In this document: positions 47,737 through 56,320 of the stretch, piece by piece
Position numbering within the stretch: position 1 is the stretch's first letter
How the letters are laid out: each line of letters begins with the position of its first letter
Source of the DNA: PALSA-607 sp963737705
GTDB lineage: Bacteria > Actinomycetota > Actinomycetes > Acidothermales > Acidothermaceae
NCBI GenBank assembly: GCA_963737705.1
Contig: CAVTTP010000005.1
Coordinates: forward strand, 434,001 to 498,000
DNA length: 64,000 bases
Direction of reading: 5' to 3'
Made by a program: the position numbers and the translations under genes
Notes under the pieces: generated by a model
Databases searched by the model: none
The model's input: the letters and a program-made list of their open reading frames with translations, nothing else
What the model was told of the DNA's origin: nothing

Positions 47737-49758
47737 TCAGCTGTCGAGAATCAAGAGGCGGCCTGTGCGGGCCGGCACGTGCAGGTTGTTTGTGCCTGCA
47801 CTTGGGCGTAGTTGTTGATCTGAGCGTGTCCAATTCACCGCGATCACAGCGTGCCTGCCATCGGGTAGCACGAACTGACGGCTCATTAGTCCGGGCCCAG
47901 GCACGGCCCACGAGGCCCATGGCTCGGAGGCCGCGGGTGCTAACAAGCTCTCGATTGCCGACCTCGTTGCGGCATTGGGGCGGCGCGCGTACGCGATCGA
48001 CGGGTAGGTCGCGATCCACACCGCTGTGCCGGCACCGTAGGTCGCCTCGCACGCGGCGACGGAGCCGTCGGGGAAATGACCGACTGCACTCGCGGAGTCG
48101 AGTCTCAATGACTCGCGTTGCCATGCACCGACAAGCGATAGGCCGTCGATCATCGTGAGAGTGATCTCCTCAACGGCATCGGTCTCAACCTCGTGCGCGC
48201 CGAAGACCTCGGCAAGACCGAGACCGGGAACGGCCGGACGGCGTCGGCCCAGTGACGTGTATTCGCCTGGCGCGCACTCGGCAACAAGGCGCCCGCCCGC
48301 GCGAACAAAGTCTGCCAACCTTTGCGCCATCGGTTCGTCGACCACCGTCGGCATCGGCCAGTAGATCGCCGCAATGTGGTCAGGAACGCCTGCTGTCGCG
48401 AGCCGGTCCTCGTGCAGGATTGTGACGGCTACGTCAAGGTCGGCGAATATTCGGTAGGCGCCCATAACAGCGTCGCGATAGACGTCCATGTCTCGATCTG
48501 TCGCCCATGCATGCAAGGCCGATCGTCGCGAGACCAGCAGTGCGACGGTAGGCGCGACAAGTACCCGACCTTCCATCTCCGGCAGTGCGCACGCAGCCGC
48601 GCCGCGCGAGGCTGCCTCGACGCGGGCCGTGACCGAGCCGTCAGGTGCGCACAAGCCGTATCCCGGGCTCTCCGGCCCGAGTAGTTCGGGCCGCCATTGC
48701 CAGAACATGACTCCGCTAGCACCGGCGGCAAGCGCGTTCCACATCCAGAGTTCTACCGAGTCTTCGGTCGGCTGCGGCGTGCTACGCAGACCATCCCGCC
48801 GTCCTCTTCCTCCTTGAAGCTCTGCTTGCCAGAAGGGCTTGCCGCCCGCTGCGTCGCGTGCGGTTTCGAGATTGAACATCTGCTCGACGTGATCGTCATT
48901 CATGAGCCAGGTAGGGAAGCTGGATGTTCCGAAAGCATCGACATCGCGCGTCAGCGAGAACTCGTCGAGAGTATGGGTCGCGAGTTGCCCGGTGAAGCCA
49001 CTCAATGCGACGTGCGTCATCACCCGGTGCTTGCCGTCTACCGACCGGACCGCGGTGACGCGGGCTTGCAGCCACTGGCTCAGAGTCTCGAACCAGAACT
49101 GCCGCCAGTCGATGATGTCGGGGACAGCCTCGAACAGCCGAGGGGGTTGCAGTTGATCCCAGCTCCCGAAGCGGCGCGACCACGCATCGTTCACCGCATC
49201 CAACGAGGGGTAGCGCCGCTGCAACCACGCGCTGAACTCAGCGCGCGACGCGGCGCAATAGCAGTACCAACGATCGGGAAAATATGACGCCGGCTCGAGA
49301 TGCGGCTCGTTCCAGACATCCCAGGTGATCAGCGCTGGGTGTTCGCGGTAGCGCTGCACGACGGACGTTAGAAACCGCTCGGCGGCAGCCCAGACCTCGG
49401 CGTTGTGAAAGCACAGACCGGGCCAGCCGCCGCCAGGTGTGTTCATCGCAGCCGTGAGCGCGATCGGCCGGTCCTCGTGGTCGTGGTACCTGGCGTTAGG
49501 AGCGGCTTCCTCGAGCCAGTAAGGAGCATTCTCGAGGATCGTGTTGATCACCACGGCGAGACCGTTGTCGTGCGCAAGGTCCATGAGCACATCGAGGTCG
49601 TCGAACTCGATTCCGTCACTGGACGGCTGCATCCAACTCCAGCAGGCCCAGAACTTCACCGTGTTCATGCCGCTCGCGCGCATGCGAGCGAGGTCGCGAC
49701 CCCAATCCTCCCTTGGCGGATTCGGTGGCCGGTAGTACTGCGCACCGACGGCGATCAT
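47737..49758 (-). CDS. beta-galactosidase, GH42
   Basis: Intracellular glycoside hydrolase of 673 residues with the three-domain GH42 layout: a TIM barrel to about 380, a trimerisation/amidotransferase-like domain at about 390-600, and a small C-terminal domain. The acid/base is Glu151 in WDVWNEPHL and the nucleophile Glu313 in FWQAELQGG. No signal peptide is present. ATG 49758 overlaps the MalG-type stop, so it is the last gene of the second sugar operon and should hydrolyse an imported beta-galactoside or related glycoside. Confidence 0.92.
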   Translation of the reverse strand: MIAVGAQYYRPPNPPREDWGRDLARMRASGMNTVKFWACWSWMQPSSDGIEFDDLDVLMDLAHDNGLAVVINTILENAPYWLEEAAPNARYHDHEDRPIALTAAMNTPGGGWPGLCFHNAEVWAAAERFLTSVVQRYREHPALITWDVWNEPHLEPASYFPDRWYCYCAASRAEFSAWLQRRYPSLDAVNDAWSRRFGSWDQLQPPRLFEAVPDIIDWRQFWFETLSQWLQARVTAVRSVDGKHRVMTHVALSGFTGQLATHTLDEFSLTRDVDAFGTSSFPTWLMNDDHVEQMFNLETARDAAGGKPFWQAELQGGRGRRDGLRSTPQPTEDSVELWMWNALAAGASGVMFWQWRPELLGPESPGYGLCAPDGSVTARVEAASRGAAACALPEMEGRVLVAPTVALLVSRRSALHAWATDRDMDVYRDAVMGAYRIFADLDVAVTILHEDRLATAGVPDHIAAIYWPMPTVVDEPMAQRLADFVRAGGRLVAECAPGEYTSLGRRRPAVPGLGLAEVFGAHEVETDAVEEITLTMIDGLSLVGAWQRESLRLDSASAVGHFPDGSVAACEATYGAGTAVWIATYPSIAYARRPNAATRSAIESLLAPAASEPWASWAVPGPGLMSRQFVLPDGRHAVIAVNWTRSDQQLRPSAGTNNLHVPARTGRLLILDS

Positions 49759-50615
49759 CCCTTCACCGCTCCGAGCGTGAGCCCGCGGACAAGGAAGCGT
49801 TGGGCGAGTAGGCCGAGAACGAAGATTGGCACCATGGCCAGTACTGCCGCCGCGGAGCTACCGCCCCAGTCGATCGACACGGAGCCGACAAACGAGGCAA
49901 CTCCTATCGGCACCGTCTCGGTGTGAATCCCTGAGAGCACGAGGGCAAACAAGAACTCATTCCACGAGAAGATCAGGCACAGGATCGCCGCCGCACCAAG
50001 GCCCGGCGCGGTGAGCGGCAGAGAGATACGCGCGAAAGCTCCGAGCGGACCGCTGCCGTCAACCAGTGCGGACTCCTCGAGCTCGCGTGGGAGATCCTCG
50101 AAGAACGACCGCATCAGCCAGATGACGATCGGCAGGCAGAAGGTCGTGTGGGCGGCAATCAATGCCCAGTAGGTGCCGAGCAGAGTGAGCTTTTCAAATA
50201 CGACAAACATCGGAACGATCAGCGCCACCGCCGGCACCATGCGAGTGAATAGCACGCCGCGCGCCCACCATTCGCGACCGGGGATCGGGAGGCGTGCCAG
50301 CGCGTAGGCAGCGGGCACCCCAACGGCGAGCGACAACGTCGTCGAACCTGCAGCCACGATGGTGCTGTTGACGAGGTACTTGAGGAAATCCAGACTCCCG
50401 AGCACATGGTGGTAGTTCTTCAGCGTCGGGTGAAACGTCAGGTGTGGCGTTGCAGTAAAAATGGCGGATGGCGATTTCAATGAGTTGATCGCAACGGTGA
50501 GGATCGGCACGAGTACCCAGATCAAGAAGATGCCGACCACGACGTAGCTTGCGATTTGCCATGGATCAGCACGTCGTCGGCGGCGAACTTTCGGAAGCTG
50601 CGCTGGGGCGGTCAT
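49755..50615 (-). CDS. carbohydrate ABC transporter permease, MalG type (second locus)
   Basis: Importer subunit of 286 residues from ATG 50615, with six predicted helices, the first at about 22-44. The EAA loop reads ELEESALVDGSGPLGAFARI near 183-202. A much longer upstream frame (to 51266) overlaps the MalF-type gene and was rejected. It lies 2 bases after the MalF-type stop and overlaps the GH42 start. No ATPase gene is present in this locus. Confidence 0.92.
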   Translation of the reverse strand: MTAPAQLPKVRRRRRADPWQIASYVVVGIFLIWVLVPILTVAINSLKSPSAIFTATPHLTFHPTLKNYHHVLGSLDFLKYLVNSTIVAAGSTTLSLAVGVPAAYALARLPIPGREWWARGVLFTRMVPAVALIVPMFVVFEKLTLLGTYWALIAAHTTFCLPIVIWLMRSFFEDLPRELEESALVDGSGPLGAFARISLPLTAPGLGAAAILCLIFSWNEFLFALVLSGIHTETVPIGVASFVGSVSIDWGGSSAAAVLAMVPIFVLGLLAQRFLVRGLTLGAVKG

Positions 50616-50617
50616 AG

Positions 50618-51526
50618 CTAGAACACGTCCCGTTTGCGAAGCAGTCGGATATAGATCGCTGAGATGATGACAACGGTGACGAGAATGAAGATGCTCAGCG
50701 CCATCGCGTAGCCCATGTCGAAGTACGAGAATCCGGTTTGGTACGTGTAGAGCCCGATGGTTTGGGTCGCATGCACAGGACCGCCCTTCGTGATGACGTA
50801 GACGGTGTCGAAGATGCGATATGTGTCCATCGTGCGAAACAGCAGCACGAGCAGGATCTGCGGTGCGATCGACGGCAGCACAATCGACCGCAACACCCGC
50901 AAGTGCCCGGCTCCATCGACTGTGGCAGCCTCGAAGCGGTCCTCCGGGATCGACAGCATTCCGGCGTGGAGAACGAGCACGACAAATGGGGTCCACTGCC
51001 AGACGTCGACGAGCATCAGGCCCGGCAGGGCCAACTGCTCGCTGCCGAACCAGTCGATGCCGTGGTGGTCGCCGAAAAGTGCAAGGAACTGGCTGAGGAC
51101 GCCGAACTGCGGGTCCAGCATGTATCGCCACAAGAGCGCCGTGACGACCGGTGCGACAATCATGGGTAGCAAGATCAGCGAGTTGGCCAGTCGTCGTCCC
51201 TTGGTCATTTCGAACAGCGCGGCCGCGATGATAAAGCCGAGAACGAGCTCGGCGGACACCGTGCAAACAACGTAAACGGCCGTGTTGCGAAGCGCACCGC
51301 GAACGAGCGGATCATGCAGCAGGCGATCGTAACTGTGCAGCCCCGACCACGGCTTAGGCCCATTGATGTCGGTGAGCTGCCACGTGTGAAGAGATAGGTA
51401 GACCGCGTAACCCAGCGGCACCAGAATCAGCGCCCCTAGCAAACCCATCGCGGGCGTGAGCATGACGAGCCCGAGCCTTCTGGCGGGCGCGTCAATCCCA
51501 CTCCTTCGCGGGCGGCCGTTACTCAA
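50618..51526 (-). CDS. carbohydrate ABC transporter permease, MalF type (second locus)
   Basis: Importer subunit of 302 residues, best started at TTG 51526, which has GAAAGGAAGG just upstream. The longer frame to 51580 would start inside a strong hairpin. Six predicted helices begin at about 22. The EAA loop is DRFEAATVDGAGHLRVLRSI near 195-215. It is preceded by the solute-binding gene and an 11-bp hairpin. Confidence 0.9.
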   Translation of the reverse strand: MSNGRPRRSGIDAPARRLGLVMLTPAMGLLGALILVPLGYAVYLSLHTWQLTDINGPKPWSGLHSYDRLLHDPLVRGALRNTAVYVVCTVSAELVLGFIIAAALFEMTKGRRLANSLILLPMIVAPVVTALLWRYMLDPQFGVLSQFLALFGDHHGIDWFGSEQLALPGLMLVDVWQWTPFVVLVLHAGMLSIPEDRFEAATVDGAGHLRVLRSIVLPSIAPQILLVLLFRTMDTYRIFDTVYVITKGGPVHATQTIGLYTYQTGFSYFDMGYAMALSIFILVTVVIISAIYIRLLRKRDVF

Positions 51527-51548
51527 CGCCTTCCTTTCTGCTACATGT

Positions 51549-51590
51549 GAGGGCCGGCGCGCCGCGGTCCCTAGCGTCACGCCGGCCCTC
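51549..51590 (-). terminator. strong hairpin between binding-protein and permease genes (second locus)
   Basis: GAGGGCCGGCG (51549-51559) and CGCCGGCCCTC (51580-51590) pair perfectly over 11 bp with a 20-base loop. It lies 20 bases after the solute-binding stop on the minus strand and 22 bases before the TTG of the permease. The position matches the hairpin in the first sugar locus. Confidence 0.75.
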
Positions 51591-51610
51591 CTGTTCGTCG
51601 TCGATCGACC

Positions 51611-53068
51611 CTAGCCGCCGAGTCCCGCGACGAGGTCCTTATGCATCGTTTCCGCGGCCTGCGCTGGTGTCGCTTTCCCAAGGATCGCTTGCTGCACGGC
51701 CGTTTCGATCTCATCCTGGATCTTCGGCCACGAAGCGAGACTCGGCTGCGGGTTGGTGTCAGTCAGCGCTTGATTCATTGCAGGTAGGAACGGCAGCTTC
51801 GACGTCACCGCCGTGTCCGTGTAAAAGTCTTTCGTCGCGCCTGCAGTCGCCGCTTGAACGGCAATCTTGGCTTGCTGTCCTGCACTCGTGTACCACTGCA
51901 GGAACGAGTAGGCCGCGGCCTTGTTGCTCGACTTTGCCGCGATGCACCAGTCCCAGTAGATCAGCTCGCCGGCAGGCTTGCCCGCTGTGACTTCGATGGG
52001 TGCATAGCCCCATTTGCCGACCGTGGTCGACTTGCTGGAGTCCTCAAGTGCCGACATGGACGGCGTGGTGCTGATGACCATCGCGGCTTTCCCTTGGGCG
52101 CCCGCGGTTGAGGCGTCGTCGACGGCAAAGTTCAGAACACCCTCGGGCGCGTACTTTGCCACCTGTGCGTAGAACGAGATCGCCTTCGTCGCGGCACCGA
52201 TGTCGAGGCTGGTCTTGCCTGAGGCGTCGTACCACCAGTTGCCTTGGGCGGTGAGAAGCGAGGCCATCACGTCCGAGACCGCGCCTGTCGCCTTGCCTGG
52301 CAGTGCAATCCCAGCCATCCCGTTCTTGCCGTTCAGTGCTTTCGCGTCGGCGAGAACGTCATCGATGGTCTTCGGCGGCTGCAGGTTGTTCTGCGCGAAG
52401 ATGTCTGTCCGGTAGGCGACGAGGATCGTCGACACAAAGTCAGGTAGGCAGTACTGCGTGCCGTTGTACGCACCCTGCGACAAAACGCCGGGCAGGTACG
52501 ATGCCGCCGACACTCCAGGAGGGTTCATCGACGGGTTCGACAGGTACGAACTGATGGGCGCCAGATATCCGGCCTTGGCAAACTCCCCGAACCAGCTCGG
52601 GTGCACATACAGGATGTCGTAGCCGCCCGCACCTGACAGTGCCAGCGCCTGCTTGTCGTGCAGGTTCTCGTACGGCACCGCGTCGATGGTGACCGAGCCG
52701 CCCGTGTCGGTACCCCACTCCGTCGCCGCCTGCTGCTGCTCGCTGGTCCACGGGTCGCCAGCCCAGCGCGACAACACCAGTTTCGCTCCACTGAACGAAC
52801 CGATCGGCGCTGAAGCCTGAGCACCTCCCGAGCTCGCTGCACTGCTCGGGGGAGCGCTAGCAGCGGTGCTGGCAGGCGCCGAGGTCGCGGGAGCCGCGGC
52901 GGTGGACGATGCGGCTACGGTCGGCGCAGACGACGAAGTGCCGGCGCTGGAGGGCGCCGCGCTCTTCGAGCTCGACGAACTGCACGCCGTGAGCAGGACC
53001 GGGGCGACGCACAGCGTGAGCGCTGCGATCCCCAACTGCTTGCGGCGTCGGACTGGAGACGTGTACAT
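51611..53068 (-). CDS. carbohydrate ABC transporter solute-binding lipoprotein (second locus)
   Basis: Extracellular binding protein of 485 residues from ATG 53068 (CAGGGAG ribosome-binding site). A twin-Arg-like basic start (RRRK) precedes the hydrophobic segment and lipobox VLLTAC with Cys29. An Ala/Ser linker to about 85 follows, then the mature type I binding domain (LVLSRWAGDPWTSEQQQAA). It follows the fourth Gfo/Idh/MocA gene by 23 bases. The ligand is presumably a beta-galactoside or another glycoside, judged from the GH42 and dehydrogenase partners. Confidence 0.92.
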   Translation of the reverse strand: MYTSPVRRRKQLGIAALTLCVAPVLLTACSSSSSKSAAPSSAGTSSSAPTVAASSTAAAPATSAPASTAASAPPSSAASSGGAQASAPIGSFSGAKLVLSRWAGDPWTSEQQQAATEWGTDTGGSVTIDAVPYENLHDKQALALSGAGGYDILYVHPSWFGEFAKAGYLAPISSYLSNPSMNPPGVSAASYLPGVLSQGAYNGTQYCLPDFVSTILVAYRTDIFAQNNLQPPKTIDDVLADAKALNGKNGMAGIALPGKATGAVSDVMASLLTAQGNWWYDASGKTSLDIGAATKAISFYAQVAKYAPEGVLNFAVDDASTAGAQGKAAMVISTTPSMSALEDSSKSTTVGKWGYAPIEVTAGKPAGELIYWDWCIAAKSSNKAAAYSFLQWYTSAGQQAKIAVQAATAGATKDFYTDTAVTSKLPFLPAMNQALTDTNPQPSLASWPKIQDEIETAVQQAILGKATPAQAAETMHKDLVAGLGG

Positions 53069-53091
53069 GCGAGCTCCCTGCTCTTGAAGTG

Positions 53092-54195
53092 TCACGCTAG
53101 TGAGGTGGTCTGAACAGTTGTGGAGGCTCCCCCGAGTTCGGCGGATCGATATCCCGCTTCGATGACGGATAGACAGGCCAACCCGTCGTCGAGCGTTGGG
53201 CCGAAAGGTCGCTGATCGGCTAGGTACTTGCTGATGTAGGACGCGACCTCACGCTTGTAGTGGTGCACGTGCGGCGGCCAACTGGTGTAGTCATGAGGCT
53301 CTGCGGCCGCGGGCTCAATGTGTGGCGTGGTCCAACCCCGCCAAAGCTCGTTCTCGTTTGCGCGGTAGACCTCGACGCGAGGAAACGGATCGGTAGCGCG
53401 CATGATCAGAGTGCCCTGCGTGCCGTAGATCTCAAGACTGTTGCGCATCCCGATGTCTGCGCTCATGCTCCATACGGTGCTGATCTCACCGATCGCGCCA
53501 TTCTCGTAGGTCACGATGGCGCTTGCGATGTCCTCGACATCGAGCTCCGGCTTGGCACGGTTGGCTGTGAACGCCGCGACCTTCGTGATGTCGCCGACGA
53601 GCCAGCGCAGCAAGTCGATCCCGTGCGAACCCTCGTCGATCCACGCGCCACCACCGCCAAGCTGGGCGTTGGTCATCCACGCCGTCATGTCTGGTGGGCA
53701 GCCGATCTCTGCGATCCCCGCGAGTCCGATGAAGCTGCGCGTGAGTAGAACATCGCCGAGCACTCCTGCATCGACGATCGCCTTCGTACGATCGGCCTCT
53801 TTGCTGAACCGACTCACGAAGGCTGCAGTGCCATCAACGACGGCATCGCGGACTGCGTCCACCATCGCGGTCGCATCGGCGACGCTCGTCGCGATCGGCT
53901 TTTCGCAGAAGACGTGCTTCCCCGCTTGAGCTGCGGCGATGACCTGCTCGGCGTGTCGGCTGTTCTCCGAATGCACCATGACGATGTCGACGTCGTCGCG
54001 CGCAATGATGTCGCGCCAATCGGTCGTGAAGTCGCTTACCGCAAACCGCTGCGCGGCTGACCTGCCGCGTGCCTCGTTGTCGTCCGAGATCGCGACAACC
54101 TGCGCTCCGGGGATCTCGCTTAGCGCACGCGCTCGAAACTCTGCGTGCACATGCGCCCAGCTGATCATGCCAATGCGGGCCTGCCTGGTCGTCAC
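53092..54195 (-). CDS. Gfo/Idh/MocA family oxidoreductase (fourth of four)
   Basis: NAD(P)-dependent sugar or glycoside dehydrogenase of 367 residues from GTG 54195, which overlaps the previous stop (GTGA) and has GGAGACC upstream. The nucleotide-binding loop is atypical: IGMISWAHVHAE instead of GxGxxG. The catalytic Lys is in HVFCEKPIA near residue 100, and the catalytic His in WIDEGSHGIDLLRW near 186. The C-terminal alpha/beta domain ends QTTSLA. It lies directly before the solute-binding gene. Confidence 0.88.
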   Translation of the reverse strand: MTTRQARIGMISWAHVHAEFRARALSEIPGAQVVAISDDNEARGRSAAQRFAVSDFTTDWRDIIARDDVDIVMVHSENSRHAEQVIAAAQAGKHVFCEKPIATSVADATAMVDAVRDAVVDGTAAFVSRFSKEADRTKAIVDAGVLGDVLLTRSFIGLAGIAEIGCPPDMTAWMTNAQLGGGGAWIDEGSHGIDLLRWLVGDITKVAAFTANRAKPELDVEDIASAIVTYENGAIGEISTVWSMSADIGMRNSLEIYGTQGTLIMRATDPFPRVEVYRANENELWRGWTTPHIEPAAAEPHDYTSWPPHVHHYKREVASYISKYLADQRPFGPTLDDGLACLSVIEAGYRSAELGGASTTVQTTSLA

Positions 54196-55313
54196 GAGGT
54201 CTCCAGAGCTGTGTTTGCGTGGGTGGCAGCTGTGTTTGCGTGGGTGGCAGCTGCATCCGCGTGGGTGGTGTTGACGTATGCCGGGGCCATGTGCCGCACG
54301 TTCTCGCGACGTCCGCTGCTCCCGGAGCGGGTGGCTGCATCCACAACTGCGAGGACGTTGCGCCCGACTGAGCCCTCCGAACGCGACGGCTGGCCAGTTC
54401 GGATGCAGCTGATGAAGTGGGTGAGCATGTCGAGATGGCCATCTGCGATCAGGCCCGGAACCGGCAATGGATAAGACCAGCCAGGATCGCCGGCCACCGA
54501 CCCTGTCGTGCTGACCACTTGGAGCGGCTGCCGATGGAGGTTGTCGATCAGGATTCGACCGGTGGTGCCGAAGATCTCGAACCTGGAATCCATAGCGCCA
54601 GCCAGACTCCAGCTGTCTTCGCACTGACCGATGACGCCGTTGTCGAAACGCAAAGTGATGACTGCGGTGTCCTCAGCTGACGTCTGTGCGCCCCACACGA
54701 AGGTGCCCACCTCCGCGTAAGCAGTCGTCACCTCCGCGCCGGCAAAGAACCGGCAGAACTCCATGCTGTGCACGGCCATGTCAATCATCGCGCCGCCACC
54801 GGATCGTTTGATGTCGTAGAACCAGGGCGAATGAGGCCGTCCAATTCCTTCGCAGGCCTTGACTCGGTACACCTCGCCGATGTGACCGGCATCGACGAGT
54901 CGGCGCGCTTCCTGCACCGCAGGTATGAACGACACGTTCTCGGCGTAGAACAGGCGCGTGCCGGCGCGCGCGGTATCGCTGAGCATTGCATCAGCTTCAT
55001 CAAGACTACGCCCGAGTGGCTTGATGCAGATCGCGTGCTTGCCATGTGCAGCAGCAAGATGGACGGCGCGTGCGTGCACGTCCGGTGGTGCCACGATGTC
55101 GACGACGTCGACTGCAGGGTCCGCGATAGCTGCTTCGAGATCCGCACCGAATGCGGCGACGCCGTACTGTTCGGCCGCACTGCGCGCCGACTCTGCCGTA
55201 GCCGCCACGACGCGCACGACGCTGGCATCGGGTATGCGAGCAAACGCCGGAAGGTGCATCTCGCGCGCCCAGAAGCCGGCCCCTACAACCGCGACGCCGA
55301 TGGGTGTACTCAT
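54192..55313 (-). CDS. Gfo/Idh/MocA family oxidoreductase (third of four)
   Basis: Dehydrogenase of 373 residues with a canonical Rossmann start (VAVVGAGFWAREMH), Lys in HAICIKPLGRS near 98 (an unusual IKP in place of EKP), and His in MIDMAVHSMEFCRF near 182. The C-terminal 25 residues are low-complexity (ATHANTA repeats) encoded by a 21-bp tandem repeat that ends just before the stop. Overlaps of four bases on both sides tie it into the operon. Confidence 0.88.
   Translation of the reverse strand: MSTPIGVAVVGAGFWAREMHLPAFARIPDASVVRVVAATAESARSAAEQYGVAAFGADLEAAIADPAVDVVDIVAPPDVHARAVHLAAAHGKHAICIKPLGRSLDEADAMLSDTARAGTRLFYAENVSFIPAVQEARRLVDAGHIGEVYRVKACEGIGRPHSPWFYDIKRSGGGAMIDMAVHSMEFCRFFAGAEVTTAYAEVGTFVWGAQTSAEDTAVITLRFDNGVIGQCEDSWSLAGAMDSRFEIFGTTGRILIDNLHRQPLQVVSTTGSVAGDPGWSYPLPVPGLIADGHLDMLTHFISCIRTGQPSRSEGSVGRNVLAVVDAATRSGSSGRRENVRHMAPAYVNTTHADAAATHANTAATHANTALETS
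54208..54270. repeat. 21-bp coding tandem repeat (3 copies) at a gene's 3' end
   Basis: GCTGTGTTTGCGTGGGTGGC+A occurs at 54208-54228 and 54229-54249, with a diverged third copy at 54250-54270. It encodes ATHANTA heptads at the C terminus of the third oxidoreductase and stops 14 bases short of the stop codon. Confidence 0.93.
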
Positions 55314-56320
55314 GGCAGGGTGACCACGCGGTTCTCATCCAACGACTGTTGGGCTGCGAGCACGAGCTCGAGCGCCGCTCTCGCACCACCAGCCCCCGCC
55401 GTCCGCGTGCCGTCTTCAAGGCCTGCAACGCGATCAACGAAGTACTGCTGCTCGCCGGTGTAGCCGTAGGTCCACACCAGGTCTGGGAATCCCCACCCAC
55501 TCGCGGCGGCCGCTGCGCCAGGCTTCAGGAAGACCTTCGAGCCCTGGCTATGTAAGAGGTCGACGGTAGAGCTACCAGCGGAGCCGAATACATCCAAGGA
55601 AAAGTTGCCATAACCCGTCGTCCACGAGACGTACATGCTGGAAACTACGCCACTCGCATGCGTGACCGTCACCGTGGCGTTATCGGGGCTGTTGTAGCGA
55701 CGGGCGCCATCGAGAACGTACGCGCCACCCTGGGTGTATACCTGCGCCACCGGGCCGAACAGCCATAACAGCAGGTCGCCGAAGTGTACGAGCGTGTCGA
55801 GGATGACCCCGCCACCATGCTTGGGGTCGTAGAACCAGTCGTTGGACGGCTCCCAACCAAAAACTGCCGCGCGCGCGGCGATGGCGTCGCCGAGATCGCC
55901 CGAAGCGATCCTCTTCTGAAGATCAGGCAGCGGCGGCGTGAAGCGAAGCATGAAGCCGAACTGCACGATGCGATCAGAGGCTTCTGCTTCACGGACGACG
56001 CGATCCGCGTCGGCCAATGACAAGGCGATCGGCTTCTGACAGAAGACGTGCTTGCCGGCACGCAAGGCAGCGATGGTCTGCTCAGCGTGCAGATCGTTCG
56101 GAGTCGCAATCAGGACGGCGTCGATTTCTGGGTCGGAAAGAAGTGAGTCGAAATCCTCGGCCGTCTCAAATCCGTAGTCCGCAGCAAGGCTTCGAGCCAC
56201 CGACTTCACCGGATCGGTGCACGACGCGATACGTCCGCGGCTGACACCACGATAGGCCTGCGCATGCACTCGAGCGATTCGACCAGCGCCGATGAGGCCG
56301 ATTCTGACGTCGTCGCTCAC
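55310..56320 (-). CDS. Gfo/Idh/MocA family oxidoreductase (second of four)
   Basis: Dehydrogenase of 336 residues from GTG 56320, overlapping the previous stop (GTGA). It has a canonical loop IGLIGAGRIARVHA at residues 7-20, catalytic Lys in HVFCQKPIALS near 95 and His in ILDTLVHFGDLLLW near 180. A carbohydrate substrate oxidised at a ring hydroxyl is expected from the family. Confidence 0.88.
   Translation of the reverse strand: MSDDVRIGLIGAGRIARVHAQAYRGVSRGRIASCTDPVKSVARSLAADYGFETAEDFDSLLSDPEIDAVLIATPNDLHAEQTIAALRAGKHVFCQKPIALSLADADRVVREAEASDRIVQFGFMLRFTPPLPDLQKRIASGDLGDAIAARAAVFGWEPSNDWFYDPKHGGGVILDTLVHFGDLLLWLFGPVAQVYTQGGAYVLDGARRYNSPDNATVTVTHASGVVSSMYVSWTTGYGNFSLDVFGSAGSSTVDLLHSQGSKVFLKPGAAAAASGWGFPDLVWTYGYTGEQQYFVDRVAGLEDGTRTAGAGGARAALELVLAAQQSLDENRVVTLP

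Noticed and set aside
49755..51266. 503-residue permease fusion
   Set aside because: The N-terminal 217 residues are a shadow of the MalF-type gene in another frame. The real MalG-type gene starts at ATG 50615.
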